64,000 bases of DNA, from assembly GCA_030248215.1 (NCBI GenBank), contig JASANG010001500.1:62001-126000 (forward strand). The letters run 5' to 3'. The translations under genes were made by a program, and so were the position numbers. Shown one piece after another: positions 14,301 through 25,800 of the stretch. This DNA comes from Enoplolaimus lenunculus. Its lineage: Eukaryota > Nematoda > Enoplea > Enoplida > Thoracostomopsidae. Within the stretch, counting starts at the first letter, position 1. Every line of letters starts with the position of its first letter. The notes beneath the pieces are model-generated. The model was not told where the DNA came from. It did no database searches and was given only the letters and a program-made list of their open reading frames with translations.

Positions 14301-17300
14301 GTTTTGATCCTGCAGCGCGCATACTCGGATGGTATGAACCAGTGTTGACTAAAATAAATCATTATCTCTACAGCTATACAGCCAATGAGAAGCAGCCAAA
14401 TTGTTCTAGCACAAACATTGATACGAAAATTGAGACTTGATAACACTTAGTTTAGCTAATACCTTTATTTCAGCATCTGATATGTTTCTCGGTTCGTTTA
14501 GTTACGGTACTTCAGAAAAAGTCACCTAGATTTATTAATTTATGACGTCACTGAGATAATAGTAAAACTACAAATATGTAATTACTTGAAATGGTATCAA
14601 AATTCTCATCTAGTCCAATGTCTTTGGATAATGCAGCGACACCTGTGGGCGATTCAGACCGTCGATTCCGATGTTTGTGCGTTGGATAAAACGGCTGTTC
14701 TCCTGCAGACCAATTACCTGAAAACAATAGATGATATTCCTAAATTCCTAGTTCTAATCGTATATGTAGTAAGTAGTAATATAATTTCACGATACACAAA
14801 GATAAACTGGCTTCTCCACAGCTTGAAAATTTCCGCCGGGGGGCGTTTCCTGTGGGCCCCCCTAGGAGTTTTTTGGGGGGCAGCTAATTTTGCTGGGGGC
14901 AGTTTTCCTGGGGGGTCCCCCCAGATGATCTGGGGGGTCCTGGGGGGCAGGCTCAAAATTTTGCAAGCCGACTTTTTGGACCATTTTTTTATTCTAGATC
15001 GTGTTTCCAACTCAACTGAACATTACTCATCGCTCAACATGACAAAAATTCCCCTCAAACGCTAATAATAATTTTAACTAATATTACTGACAACTTTACC
15101 AGAAGTTGAAAGAAGCACAATTATATAAAATATAGATAATCTATAATTGAAACTGTGATTAACATATATTTTATATATTAGTCACAGCTTCAGTTTATCA
15201 TAAGGCTCAGGCGGGTTGAACTTGTTGCTGCAAGATACTTTCGAATGCTGTATGCCCTGAAACGGTCTTTATATAATTGTGCTTTTTTCAGTTCATTATT
15301 GAAATGTACTAGTTACTACCGGTATTTGTAACGCTATTAATAATTATGAGTACTCAGCGTAATATAAAATCACATTTTGTCGAATGTCCGCCTCAAAAAA
15401 AGTCCAGGTCTTTATGTTTTAACATTGAAAATTTTTGGCTTAGAAAAGTCCTGGGGGACCCCAGCAAAAAATTTGCTGGGGGGCATTTTGCTGGGGGGCG
15501 GCTGAAAATTCGCCGGGGGGCCTTTCCTGGGGGCGGCAAAATTTTCATTATTTGTAACGCTATTAAAAATTATGAGTACTCAGCGTAATATAAAATCACA
15601 TTTTGTCGAATGTCCGTCTCAAAAAAAGTCCAGGTCCTTATGTTTTAACATTGAAAATTTTTGGCTTAGAAAAGTCCTGGGGGACCCCCAGCAAAAAATT
15701 TGCTGGGGGGCATTTTGCTGGGGGGCGGCTGAAAATTCGCCGGGGGGCCTTTCCTGGGGGCGGCAAAATTTTCGCCGGGGGGAAAATGAAAATTTTGAAA
15801 AGCGCTGGGTCCCCCCGCCGTGGAGAAGCCAGATAAAGAATCACCATTTCTCTACTGCAACGGTCAGTAGAAGAGCTTCAATCCACGTTTTAGAAACTAA
15901 TCAAATATTTTATAAGCTAGTAAAATAACCAGGAACGGCCCCCGACTGGCCTAAAAGCTAAGCTTCATAACATTAATTAACTGTGAACCTTTCAAATCAG
16001 TCCTCCACATATCTGCTGCCGGTGGGGGCTGGCAAAATTCATTCTGTAAATCCGCTTCGATTCGATCAAAATCTTCATTTGTCATCGGTCGACCACGCAT
16101 CTTTTTGCGCAACAACAATTCTGACTCGGGAGGCTCTACAAATACACATTAGTGACACGTGGAGTAACCATGAACTGCTACCGTTGTACCTCAGTTACTA
16201 TAGTCATCTGAGATACTTTATCAGGAATGGTATTTGACCATCGTAACTATCAATTACAGTGTTTACTTTGCCATTCTAAAATATGGAATTGCGCCTAAAA
16301 TTTGATGTGTCAGTAAATTGATAATTTGCAACTTGAATCTGTATTACCTCGAAACAATTTGAATTTAAACGCAATGTAACTAATTACCTTGTACAAACAA
16401 TGCATCAAACATTTCTGTGATTAGCCGCAGCTGAGTTGGATACAAGCATATATGTAGAGATCCTAAATGCATTTCAACATCAACCTGAAACCAATGTCAG
16501 GCCTCAATTTTGGTTTTGTGCTCAAACAATACGCTTTAAATCATGCCAAAACTCATTTCTCCAAATAACATTTTCTAGATCTAAAAACCTTCAAAATTGC
16601 GAACTCGCTAATGGCCAAACATTAAAATGAATGTAACCTGAAATATTGTGTTCAAAAATAATTATACAAAAATCAAATTAAAAATATAATTTAAATTTCG
16701 TGCAAAGTGCCATATTTTCGAGGTTTTGTAGCACCTATAATCAGTTTGCGACAGGTTGTATAATTCTTAAATTAGAAAATAGCGAGTTCCAAAACTCTTC
16801 ACAATAGTTTGATTAAACATTCTGTACACTTCTGCGCACACTCAGTAGTTTAAATGTCTTCATTGGCATCCCTGAGAACCTACTACTAAGTAGTGTTAAG
16901 AGTGGAACACAGTCGGAAATACTACTATTCACTAAAGTTCGAACTTACTGACATCTGCCCGTCTTTGTTTGTGTCAGCAGAATCATTTCGAAACCTTAAC
17001 CGAATGTGCTGATATTCACCGGCAAATTGTGCCACCAACACTGGATTCGACATCAAACTAATTTCTTCAGGTGAAACAGGCAAATGATTCTGTAAATTCA
17101 ATAACGAAAACAAATTCCGGCCACTTTCACAATTGCAAACTAATTATTGACTTACAGTTTTCGTAATTTAGCATTCCTACAATTTTTTCAAGTCCGACTC
17201 AGCCGAATGTAACGCCAAATTAGAACAAGACAATGCCACAGAAGAAATTCACACTCTGCTATTATTAAAATCATTAATCAAAGCAGTATTAAACTGAATA

Positions 17301-20300
17301 TGACAACATAATGAAGTCCGAAATCAACAAATTTGCTGAAACAAACAAAATTGTTATATAAAAACTTCAATCCAAATATTTTTGAAAAAAACTTGAACGA
17401 AATGCTCAAAAACGGTCTAAAACACAAAATCGTTAAACGATACAACTTTAAAAAACTGCAAGATATTCGCGCTCAAAATGAGCAGGAACTCCCTGCAAAA
17501 AGTCCCCCAGAAAGCAAACCAGCCATTGATTTTCTGCCGAAGCAGAAAGAACCTTGCCGGTGGCACTTTCCCAGACAATTATTGCAGTAATAGTGTTCCC
17601 TAAAACAACACTAGCGGAAAAGTTTACTGCATTTTACACGCGGTAACCAAATTTTTAGCAACCCGCAAACATTTGTAAACCAATATATAAATCTTTTTGC
17701 AATACAAAGTATTTTCCGCCTAGAAACTGACAGTCCCTTTGAAAAGAAAAAACATGTCATACCCAATCATGATTTGAATCAGCGACAGCTCCTAATCGGC
17801 GCAACTGTATTGAAGTCATCATCATCGAAGACGCAGGGGTTGAGTATCGTGAACCGCCGTAAGATGACGCCACACCATCTTGACCACCGTTACAGCCACC
17901 ACCAATCACTGGCGGGGACCCACGCGAACTCAGCGTTCGCAATTCTTCTGTGTTTCGTCCGTTTAAATTGATGCAAGAAGATAAAAAATCAGGCCGCGTA
18001 AATATATCTGTATACAGCCGTATTCCAGATAAGTGAAACACTTTATTCAAGCTTGAAATTGAATAAATCGATTGTGGTTGGACTGTTACTGGATGTGATG
18101 AGCCTATACTGACACCACCACCGTTGGATTGATCACCACTTTCAAAACGTTCGTCCATATAACGTACACTGAAACGGTTTGCATAGAAACGCAAAACTAT
18201 GATTCAAAGTGACACAGATTATTTCAACGATTTTGAATCCTATGCCACTGTGATTTTGCCGAGTCCGAATCCAAGCTTTGACCTCAAAAAATTACGTCAT
18301 TTAGAAGTGCAGGTTTTTCCGTACTGTAAAATCTCGCTGCAAAAAAGTGCACTTTAAAAGCACACATAGTTTGCGAAAATGATTTAACGAGCTAGTTTAA
18401 CAAAAGATTAGGTTCTGTTTCCCAACGTCATATTACCAGTCAATTTTCAATTCAAGGGCTGTTCCCATTTTGCGCTCATCGCCGTGAAAGTGCTCAATGC
18501 GTATGATAATGTTGTTGATCGTGACTTTAACTCGTTGCAGTACTGAAAACCGCATAAAATTATATATACATTTGCACATCATACACACACAAAACCACAA
18601 AATATCGTTAAACAAATGCAAATTTCTAAGAAAAATGCAAAATTTTTTCAATGTTTCCGAATTTAAATCGAATGTGTTCAGCTTCGGCGACTGACTTTAT
18701 CTTCGAAATTTCTGTGTTAATTTAAGTAAAAAAATCGGACATCTGCAGGTGGTAAGTCTTAAACGTAACTGCTTCCAGTTGACTCATGTTACATTTCTGC
18801 AACGTCAAAGCTAGAATCTCGACAAGGGAATAAGGTAAGGTTTCTGACAGTTTGCCACGCACATAATAGTATATTGAAAACCTTTGTGCTTAATCAAAGC
18901 TATAAAGCACAACACAGGTAAGTGAAAACTTTGTTTAAGTTAAAATCAAAATTAACCAAACTGCAACACATACGATAGAGAGTAAATTCATCATAAGTCT
19001 TATTGATATATACCTGACTCAATCATTTCAGCAAACGATTCAATGCCTTCAACCATAGTTTCATCATTTCCTCCTTGTCCATTATGTGCCGCAGTTGTAG
19101 CCGTTGCTCCCCCGTCTGAACCGATGTCTGTCGCGACATTTTCCGACACAACACTTCGAGCTAAATCCACACTCGGTGTAATGCCGCTCATCATTGATGT
19201 AAACATAGAACCTATAATGTGCAAATCCGGAAACTTAGAACTCTAAAACAAAAAAGTATCCAGATGAATCCTCACTTACACCAATCAATGAACTAGAAAC
19301 ATGCATGCCGCATGCCAATCATTAAAGCAAGACAGATAAAATGAAGAAAATTATTCGTTCATCTCCAATCGTTTTAGGACAAGGAAGTTTCCAAATACAG
19401 ACACACAGCCAGTGCGTGCATGCATTGCTATATAAGTTGAATGAGAAAGCAAATTACTCCTAACTTTACTTTTGAATAGGCACGGTAATCAAATATATTC
19501 AAAATATAATATTTATATATATATACAAATATATATATAAATATATATATGTGTGTGTGTAAAAAACAAAGCCCTCAATAAGGAATCGATCACGTGATGC
19601 TTTAAGCAGGGTCAGGTTGATACAATAGCCCCCGTTTGCAACGAGCTCTGATATTTCTTTGAAACCAAAATCTAAAGAAACTGTTTCGATATCGAACATA
19701 AAAAATATGCAACGCTTTTTTCTTACAAACATCAACCGAAGGCGGCACCGGTTTTGGCTGCAACGTGACTTCTAAACTAGACACTTCCATGCAAACACTT
19801 TCTTCAAGTAAATTCGTCCACGGCACATCTACAGACACCTGCGCCACATACCCATCAATCATCAATAACGGAACTCCGCCGGACGAAAATAACTCATTCA
19901 CTGCCTAAAATGTTAGAAAATTTATTTCAACATCAAACTACGTAATTAAATGAATGGTTTTGCCAAACTTTGAAGCTAAACCTTGCTCCATAGTTTAAGA
20001 AACCATAATTTTTTTTACACTCAATTATTTACGAAATAAATGCAAGCTTCGTCGGCAACAAAATTTTACGGGCATGAATGTGAACAAAAATGGCGAGCGT
20101 ACGTATTTAAAACTATGTATATATGTATGTAATCGTTAACTATATACACTTTATCTCTTTCTTTACTATTACTTACGTCAACATCAATATTAACATCTTT
20201 GATCGACGCAGTTCCCTTTGACAAATCGACTGACAGTTGTTCCAGCGATAATTTCTCCCTCAAAAACTGACCCAAATAGCGATGCAGCAAAAACTGACTC

Positions 20301-20344
20301 GTTCGTTTAAATATCGCTTCTGAAATACCTTGATACCATGGCAT
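49..20344 (-). CDS. ATG2: Autophagy-related protein 2 (ATG2), 5' two-thirds; 21 exons, C-terminus off the left edge
   Basis: ATG2 is a rod-shaped lipid transfer protein that links the ER to the growing autophagosome membrane. Exons, in transcript order: 20344-20177, 19904-19727, 19211-19014 (start could be 19233), 18542-18437, 18168-17763, 17089-16949, 16133-15989, 13171-13005, 10932-10735, 9395-9255, 8046-7946, 7037-6868, 6174-6087, 5482-5239, 4611-4469, 3473-3280, 2856-2690, 2366-2204, 1926 to about 1655, 1092-914, 244-49. Every junction keeps the reading frame. The sum is about 1,255 codons; human ATG2A, from memory, is about 1,940, so roughly a third is missing to the left. The start ATG at 20344 has an in-frame TGA 18 bases upstream and opens with the family N-terminus. 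The least certain ends are the third and ninth exon starts and the ends of the 17th (2690 or 2702) and 19th (1661, 1655 or 1637; all in frame). Confidence 0.93.
752..899. repeat. Short inverted repeat in the last visible ATG2 intron
   Basis: Arms of about 20 bases (752-772 and 880-899) share the core TGTAGCACCT and enclose about 107 bases. The same core occurs near 35257 and 35626, where another element has inserted into it. It looks like a small non-autonomous transposon; no clear target duplication was found. Confidence 0.4.
2690..8046 (-). CDS. ATG2: ATG2 exons 11-17: central to C-terminal rod
   Basis: Exon 11 ends SWTLNLR and exon 12 continues FPIADLRKLEER; together they match the conserved LSLRFPIPDLRP segment of animal ATG2. 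Exon 13 is short (88 bases). Exon 14 carries a Gly-rich insertion (GGSNGGAGGAGG). Exon 15 ends KDFYELLYNR and exon 16 begins IVNDLAMWEPTAP, together reproducing the family signature SKEVYESIYNRINNDLLMWEP across the intron. Exon 17 is acidic, then Arg-rich, then returns to beta-strand sequence (GIVFRFNSQDTNILMVP). Its donor is ambiguous between 2690 and 2702; both keep phase 0. Confidence 0.9.
4116..4445. mobile_element. MITE with 47-base terminal inverted repeats and internal C/G-run hairpins, ATG2 intron 15
   Basis: The 330-base element begins CAAGAGTGGATGATCACTC and ends in its reverse complement. The terminal repeats run about 47 bases with one mismatch. It is flanked by ATTATAT at 4109-4115 and again at 4446-4452, a 7-base target duplication (7-9 bases depending on how a shared CA is assigned). 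Inside are three units in which a run of 5-8 C is followed within about 20 bases by a run of 7-8 G, so each can fold into a short hairpin. There is no coding capacity. The right target duplication ends 16 bases from the splice donor of ATG2 exon 15. Confidence 0.85.
6476..6770. repeat. 29-base minisatellite, about 10 copies, ATG2 intron 12
   Basis: The unit reads ATTGCAGTATTGCACGTAC plus AAAACACCAA and repeats about ten times with almost no variation; only the first copy differs visibly (GTGTTG for GTATTG). The homogeneity suggests recent expansion or ongoing slippage. The unit contains no stop in any frame and 29 is not a multiple of 3, which is why several long open frames appear on both strands. 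They are not genes. Confidence 0.95.
9255..18168 (-). CDS. ATG2: ATG2 exons 5-10: central rod
   Basis: Exon 5 (18168-17763) starts at the acceptor inside the longer open frame; this choice keeps the phase and gives KIDCVRYMDERF. It also holds a Ser/Gly-rich insertion. Exon 6 has PVLVAQFAGEYQHIRLRF, matching the vertebrate GSCSGY...KLKQN stretch. Exon 7 has ELLLRKKMRGRPMTNEDF. Exon 8 reads SSLDNPDTTHVKCQLTG. Exon 9 has VIATEISILATHADLREY. Exon 10 has KLQMNRATTEIDISLFDR, like the LLDR repeat strand of human ATG2. Introns are long: 2.8 kb between exons 7 and 8 and 2.1 kb between 8 and 9, both repeat-rich, so a small missed exon cannot be excluded, though phases agree without one. Confidence 0.85.
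9503..9546. repeat. Two-copy 22-base tandem repeat
   Basis: CAGGTGTGTCTGAAGCAGGG followed by TA occurs twice in a row, in the intron between ATG2 exons 9 and 10. It appears to be simple slippage with no coding meaning. Confidence 0.7.
13266..13653. mobile_element. hAT-like MITE (CAGGGTGCAACCGG family), copy 1
   Basis: This 388-base element starts CAGGGTGCAACCGGAAT and ends in the inverted equivalent CGGTCGCACCCTG. It is flanked by a perfect 8-base duplication, GCTAGGGC, at 13258-13265 and 13654-13661. CAGGG/CCCTG ends with 8-base duplications are typical of hAT transposons. The interior is AT-rich and non-coding, with several copies of an accgga-type motif. It lies in the intron between ATG2 exons 7 and 8, about 95 bases upstream of the exon 8 acceptor. 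Confidence 0.9.
14836..14960. repeat. Dense G-run block in ATG2 intron 7
   Basis: The plus strand carries about ten runs of 4-6 G within 125 bases, separated by short loops such as CAGCTAATTTTGCT. The same G-run words recur in the tandem block at 15324-15790. The runs are on the template strand for ATG2, so its transcript would carry C runs; G-quadruplex formation, if any, would be in DNA. No coding function is supported. Confidence 0.6.
15324..15775. repeat. 226-base tandem duplication with G-run tail
   Basis: The block starting ATTTGTAACGCTATTA at 15324 recurs at 15550 with few changes. Each copy is an AT-rich part of about 130 bases followed by a run of CTGGGGG, TGCTGGGGGG and CGCCGGGGGG words. 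Related G-run words lie at 14836-14960 and just after the second copy. The frames that read through the block on both strands (for example 15572-15928) are products of the repeat. Confidence 0.85.
18437..20344 (-). CDS. ATG2: ATG2 exons 1-4: chorein-like N-terminal lipid-transfer end
   Basis: Exon 1 encodes MPWYQGISEAIFKR followed by LLHRYLGQFL and KLSLEQLSVDL, the hallmark N-terminus shared by ATG2 and VPS13 (Chorein_N), which in ATG2 sits at the ER and takes up phospholipid. Exon 2 gives a GYVAQVSVDVPW block and a LEVTLQPKP block that match the vertebrate protein closely. Exon 3 is a less conserved Ser/Gly/Ala-rich linker ending in FAEMIES. Exon 4 continues as VLQRVKVTINNIIIRIEH, the next beta segment of the groove. 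Introns here are 180-500 bases. Confidence 0.95.
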
Positions 20345-20439
20345 GACGCTTGCTGCCGATCAGGAAATTACTAGACTTACTAAACAGATATGTACACGTT
20401 ATTTACAATACAGAGTTGTAGCATACATAACAAATTTTA

Positions 20440-21565
20440 ATATTCCATGCTAAAATTGAAAAGTCACTAGCATCTTAAAGCCCATAAGAAGCGATTTATT
20501 AGCTACAGACTAATTCGCATAATTGGTTAAGCCTAAAATGAAACTATTTAAGATATTTCACGAATTATTACGGTAACAGGCAATGTAATTTCAGTACTAT
20601 ATAACGGGTTATTGGGCAAGACGAATCTGAATAAATTGTCTACAAATCTTCAAAACCGATAACTGAATAGTTAGCTAATAGCTAATTTGCATATTAGCAT
20701 AATTGATAAGCCTAAATTAGAACTTTTTGCAATATTACACTAATTGAGCGAAGCGTTTTATGTTTCGTACTTGGGGGCCGAAAGGTAGATGCCCGTCCGT
20801 CCGTCCGTCCGAATACAATTTCAAGAACCGATGAACCGATTTTGACAAACTTTCTTGTTCGAAAACTTGTTATCCTGGAGTGTTAACCTCACATTGGGGT
20901 TTTAAAATTTTAAGCCGTTTATTAGCTAAAGACTAATTTGCATATATAATTGGTTAAGCCTAAATTAGGACTTTTACTGTATTTCACTAATTATTATGGT
21001 TACGAGCAATCTAATTTCAGTAGTAAAGAGTTTTTGGGGCCGAGAAATCTGAATAAATTGTTAACAAACCTCCATAATCGATAATTGAATAGTTACCTAA
21101 TAGTTAATTTGCATATTAGCATATTGATAAGTCTAAATTAGGACTTTTTAAAATATTTCACTAATTATTATGGTTACAAGCAATCTAATTTCAACGAAAA
21201 TGGGTTTTGGGTGCAAGGAATCTAAATAAATTTTCCACAAACCTTCAAAACCGAAGATTGTTTGCAAACCTCCAAAACCGATAAATGAATAGTTACATAG
21301 CTAATAACTAATTTGCATATTAGCTTAAGTGCTTAAGTGCGTTCGAGCTTCGCTCAATACATGTAGTCCCACTACGACTGGTTATGACAGTTACAATTAC
21401 AAGCAATCTAATTTCATCAATAAAAGGGTTCGGAATCTGAATAAATTATCTACAAACCTTCAAAACCGACGATTGAATAGTTATCTAATATCTAATTTGC
21501 ATATAAGCATAATTAAAGAGCCTAAATTACGGCTTTTTACAATATTTCACTAATTATTAGGGTTC
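20440..21565. repeat. AT-rich repeat cluster, about 180-base units, upstream of ATG2
   Basis: Five imperfect units, each with the words GGTTAAGCCTAAA or a variant, CACTAATTATTA, CAATCTAATTTCA, AAACCTTCAAAACCGA and GCTAATTTGCATATTAGC. Units begin near 20525, 20705, 20950, 21125 and 21515. One carries a (CCGT)n run at about 20791. An inverted copy of the same material, with the matching CGTCGCACGGACATCC stretch, is at 36606-37370, and a shorter one at 29680-29900. No frame is coding. Confidence 0.75.
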
Positions 21566-21744
21566 ACGACCCGTGTTCGAAATTTTGCAAAAAGTTAAGG
21601 ACTACGCCGGCAATGTGCACATGTATAGCAATTCATGGTTTACATGCACTTGCCGTACACGCATATGTGTGTGTACCGGAATCATAATCGGAATCGGAAA
21701 TAGACAAATTGTAACTGTACGGAAAATTTGTATTTACAAAAATA

Positions 21745-22320
21745 TGGTTTATGGCGTCGGTTGAGGGGCAGCAGTTTTCAAAGACGTCGCATGAACAAAT
21801 TGCTGATGATTTTCGGTTCTGTAAAGCTAAACTAAAATCAATAATTGATAAATTAACACATCAAAAGCAATTAAATAGTTTGACGATCCAGAATTTTCAT
21901 GCGACGTATCACAAACACAACAAGTAGGATTAAAATTGCGGGCATGCCCGCGCAAATTTCCTTTACACACTTCCCACTTTTATCCACCCTTATTTTTCTT
22001 CCGCATTCAATACAATTGTGTAATTTTACAGTACACTGCATGGTACAAAGCAGAACAGTACTACGTATACCGGAATCGGAATCGGAACTACAACATTTAT
22101 GACAATGCTGATAATTTGTATTAACAAGTATAACATTGATTTAGGGTGTCTGCTGGCTGGTAACAATTCTCAAAAACATCGCATGAACAAATTGGCAATC
22201 ATTTTTAGCTCTGTAAAACTAAACTACAATCAATTATTGATAAGTTAACTTATCGCAAACAGTTTAATAGATGAATGATGAAGAATTTTTATACAACATA
22301 TCACAACAAGTAGGTCTAAA
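21745..22320. repeat. Two direct copies of an interspersed element
   Basis: Copies at about 21770-21935 and 22155-22315 share CGCATGAACAAATTG, GTAAAACTAAACTACAATC and ATATCACAACAAGTAGG. A third copy lies in reverse orientation at about 55320-55500 in the long dynactin intron. Words of the type CGGAATTCCGATT border each copy. It is probably a non-autonomous transposon; ends are not resolved. Confidence 0.6.
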
Positions 22321-22331
22321 ACTACGTTGTC

Positions 22332-22498
22332 CGTTATGTGCACATGATCCGCAGTATAAACGTAAGTCGAGCGACTAACATCGATGCACCAGGGTGCAAT
22401 CGGAATTCTAATCGGAATAGGAATTCCGATTGCCCCCTGCAGCACTGATGTTACTCGCTCGACTGACATTTATACTGCGGATCATGTGCACATAACGT
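22332..22498. repeat. Near-perfect 167-base hairpin
   Basis: Arms of about 51 bases (22332-22382 and 22448-22498) share CGTTATGTGCACATGATC and GCAGTATAAA and differ at a few positions. The central 60 bases are themselves palindromic: CAGGGTGCAATCGGAATTC and its inverted partner ending GCCCCCTG. The centre looks like a collapsed copy of the CAGGGTGCAACCGG MITE family inside another palindrome. Confidence 0.8.
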
Positions 22499-22895
22499 AC
22501 AAGCATGTCTCACATGCTAGGACGCCCATGTGACATGCGGATGTATCTAGGCAAATAATAACCTCATGCTGATGCTGTACATCGGTAAACACTGCTATGG
22601 TCGACAAATATAGTCGACAAAAAATGCAGTTCTGGGCTGACTACAAGGCCAAATGCACTGCATCGCTAATACTAGATTAGATTTCTAGTCTTATTTCATA
22701 AAAAATAACATAAAGAAGCATCACAAGTTTGAACCTAGCAATGTATTAACACATCATGGCTGAACTGCTAAAAACACGTCTCACACAAAGGCAATGTTCT
22801 CAATTATATATCCTACGCATTGATCACCAGTTAAAGATAGGTTTTCCAATTAACTAACCGCTAAAAATATTTTTGTGTTTTGTAGGTTATTTTAC

Positions 22896-25800
22896 CGCTG
22901 TCCCACTGTCCCGCTGTCCTACTGTCCCGCTGTCCCACTGTCCCGTTGTCCTACTGTCCCGCTGTCCTACTGTCCCGCTGTCCTACTGTCCCGCTGTCCC
23001 ACTGTCCCACTGTCCTGCTGTCCCGCACTCCTACTGTCCTACTGTCCCGCTGTCCTACCGTCCCACTGTCCCGCTGTCCTACTGTCCCGCTGTCCTACTC
23101 TCCCGTTGTCCCACTGTCCTGCTGTCCCGCTGTCCCACTGTCCTACTGTCAAACTGTCCTCCTGTCCCGCTGTCCCACTGTCCCGCTGTCCCGCTGTCCC
23201 ACTGTCCCGCTGTCCCACTGTCCAGCTGTTCTACTGTCCCACTGTCCCGCTGTCCTGATGTCCTACTGCCCCACTGTCTCGCTGTCCTACTGTCCTACTG
23301 CCCCACTGTCCCGCTGTCCTACTGTCCCGCTGTCCTATTGTCCATCTGTCCTACTGTCCCGCTTTCCCACTGTCCTGCTGTCCTGCTGTCCCGCTGTCCT
23401 ACTGCCCTACTGTCCTACTGTCCCACTGTCTCGCTGTCCTACTGTCCCGCTGTCCTGCTGTCCCACGGTCCCTCTTCCTACTGTCCCACTGTACCGACGT
23501 CCTTCTGTCCTGCTGTCCTACTGTCCAGCTGTTCTACTGTCCTGCTGTTCCACTGTCCTGCTGACCCACTGTCCGCTGTCCCGCTGACCCACTGTCCGCT
23601 GTCCCGCTGACCCTCTATCCTACTGTCTCGCTGTCCCACTGTCCCACTGTCCCGCTGTCCTACTGTCCTACTGTCCTACTGTCCTACTGTCCCGCTGCCC
23701 TACTGTCCCACTGTACTACTATCCCGCCGTCATACTGTCCCGCTGTTCCACTGCCCCACTGTCCCGCTGTACCACTGTCCCGCTGTCCTACTGTTCCGCT
23801 GTCCTACTGTCCTACTGTCCTACTGTCCATCTGTCCTACTGTCCCGCTGTCCCACTGTCCTGCTGTCCTACTGTCCCGCTGTCCTACTGCCCTACTGTCC
23901 TACTGCCCCACTCTCTCGCTGTCCTACTGTCCCACTGTCCTGCTGTCCCACTGTCCCGCTGTCCTACTGTCCTACTGTCCCGCTGTCCTACCGTTCCACT
24001 GTCCTACTGTCCCGGTGTCCTACCGTTCCACTGCTGTTCTACTGTCCCGCTGTTCCACTGTCCTGCTGTCCCACTGTCCGCTGTCCCGCTGTCCTACTGT
24101 CCCACTGTCCCGCTGTCCTACTGTCCCGCTGTCCTACTGTCCCGCTGTTCCAGTGTCCCGCTGTCCTACTGTCCTACTGTCCCGCTGTCCTACCGTTCCA
24201 CTGTCCTACTGTCCCGGTGTCCTACCGTTCCACTGCTGTTCTACTGTCCTACTGTCCCGCTGTCCTACTGTCCTGCTGTCCTACTGTCCCGCTGTCCTAC
24301 TGTCCCACTGTCCTACTGTCCCACTGTCCCGCTGTCCTACTGTCCCGCTGTCCTGCTTTCCAACTGTCCCGCTGTCCTACTGTCCCGTTGTCCCACTGTC
24401 CCGCTGTCCCACTGTCCCGCTGTCCTACTCTCCCGCTGTCCTACTGTCCCGCTGTTCCAGTGTCCCGCTGTCCCGGGACAGCGGAACGGCACTCAGCGTA
24501 ACATGGGCCGCACAGTGTATGGCAAGTGTTTACTCAACGGACCGTCCGTCTGTCTATTAAAAGGACAAAAAGTAAATTTGGAAATTGGAATTACTCATGT
24601 TGCGTGTACAGGTTTTTCGGAAACGTGGGGCAGCGGAGACTGAAGGAACGGTCTGCAGAGCAGGACAGTCGGTACAGCTTGCAGCAGGAAAACAGGAAAG
24701 CCGGCACAGCACGACAAGCGGAACAACAGAATAACCACTGTCCTACTGCCCCACTGTCTCGCTGTCCTACTGTCCCACTGTCCTGCTGTCCCACTGTCCC
24801 GCTGTCCTACTGTCCTACTGTCCCGCTGTCCTACCGTTCCACTGTCCTACTGTCCCGGTGTCCAACTGTCCCGCTGTTCCACTGTCCAGCTGTCCCGATG
24901 TCCTACTGTCCTACTATCCCGCTGTCCTACTGTCCCACTATCCCGCTGTCCTACTGTCCCGCTGTCCCACTGTCCTGCTGTCCTACTGTCCAGCTGTCCT
25001 ACTGTCCCGCTGTCCTACTGTACCGTTGTCCCACTGTCCCGCTGTCCCACTGTCCCGCTGTCCTACTCTCCCGCTGTCCTACTGTCCCGCTGTTCCAGTG
25101 TCCCGCTGTCCCGATGTCCTACTGTCCCGCTGTCCTACTGTCCCACTTTCCTACTGTCCTACTGTCCCGCTGTCCTACTGTCCCACTGTACTACTATCCC
25201 GCCGTCATACTGTCCCGCTGTTCCACTGTCCCACTGTCCCGCTGTACCACTGTCCCGCTGTCCTACCGTTCCGCTGTCCTACTGTCCCACTGTCCTACTG
25301 TCCTACTGTCCCACTGTCCTACTGTCCTACTGTCCCGCTGTCCTACTGTCCCACTGTACGACTATCCCCTACTGTCCCCCCCCCGCTGTTTCCCTTCCCA
25401 CTGTCCCGCTGTACCACTGTCCCGCTGTCCTACTGTCCCGCTGTCCTACTGTCCTACTGTCCTACTGTCCATCTGTCCTACTGTCCCGCTGTCCCACTGT
25501 CCTGCTGTCCTTTTCCTGTCCCGCTGTCCTACTGCCCCTACTGTCCTACTGCCCCACTCTCTCGCTGTCCTACTGTCCCACTGTCCTGCTGTCCCACTGT
25601 CCCGCTGTCCTACTGTCCTACTGTCCCGCTGTCCTACCGTTCCACTGTCCTACTGTCCCGGTGTCCTACCGTTCCACTGCTGTTCTACTGTCCCGCTGTT
25701 CCACTGTCCTGCTGTCCCACTGTCCGCTGTCCCGCTGTCCTACTGTCCCACTGTCCCGCTGTTGTACTGTCCCGCTGTCCTACTGTCCCGCTGTTCCAGT

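Noticed and set aside
15346-15928. Open frames with repeated FAGGHFAGG peptide on both strands
   Set aside because: They come from the 226-base G-run tandem duplication and have mirror frames on the other strand.
18168-18196. Longer version of ATG2 exon 5 starting at 18196
   Set aside because: Its phase does not match exon 4. The acceptor at 18169 gives the right phase and a better alignment.
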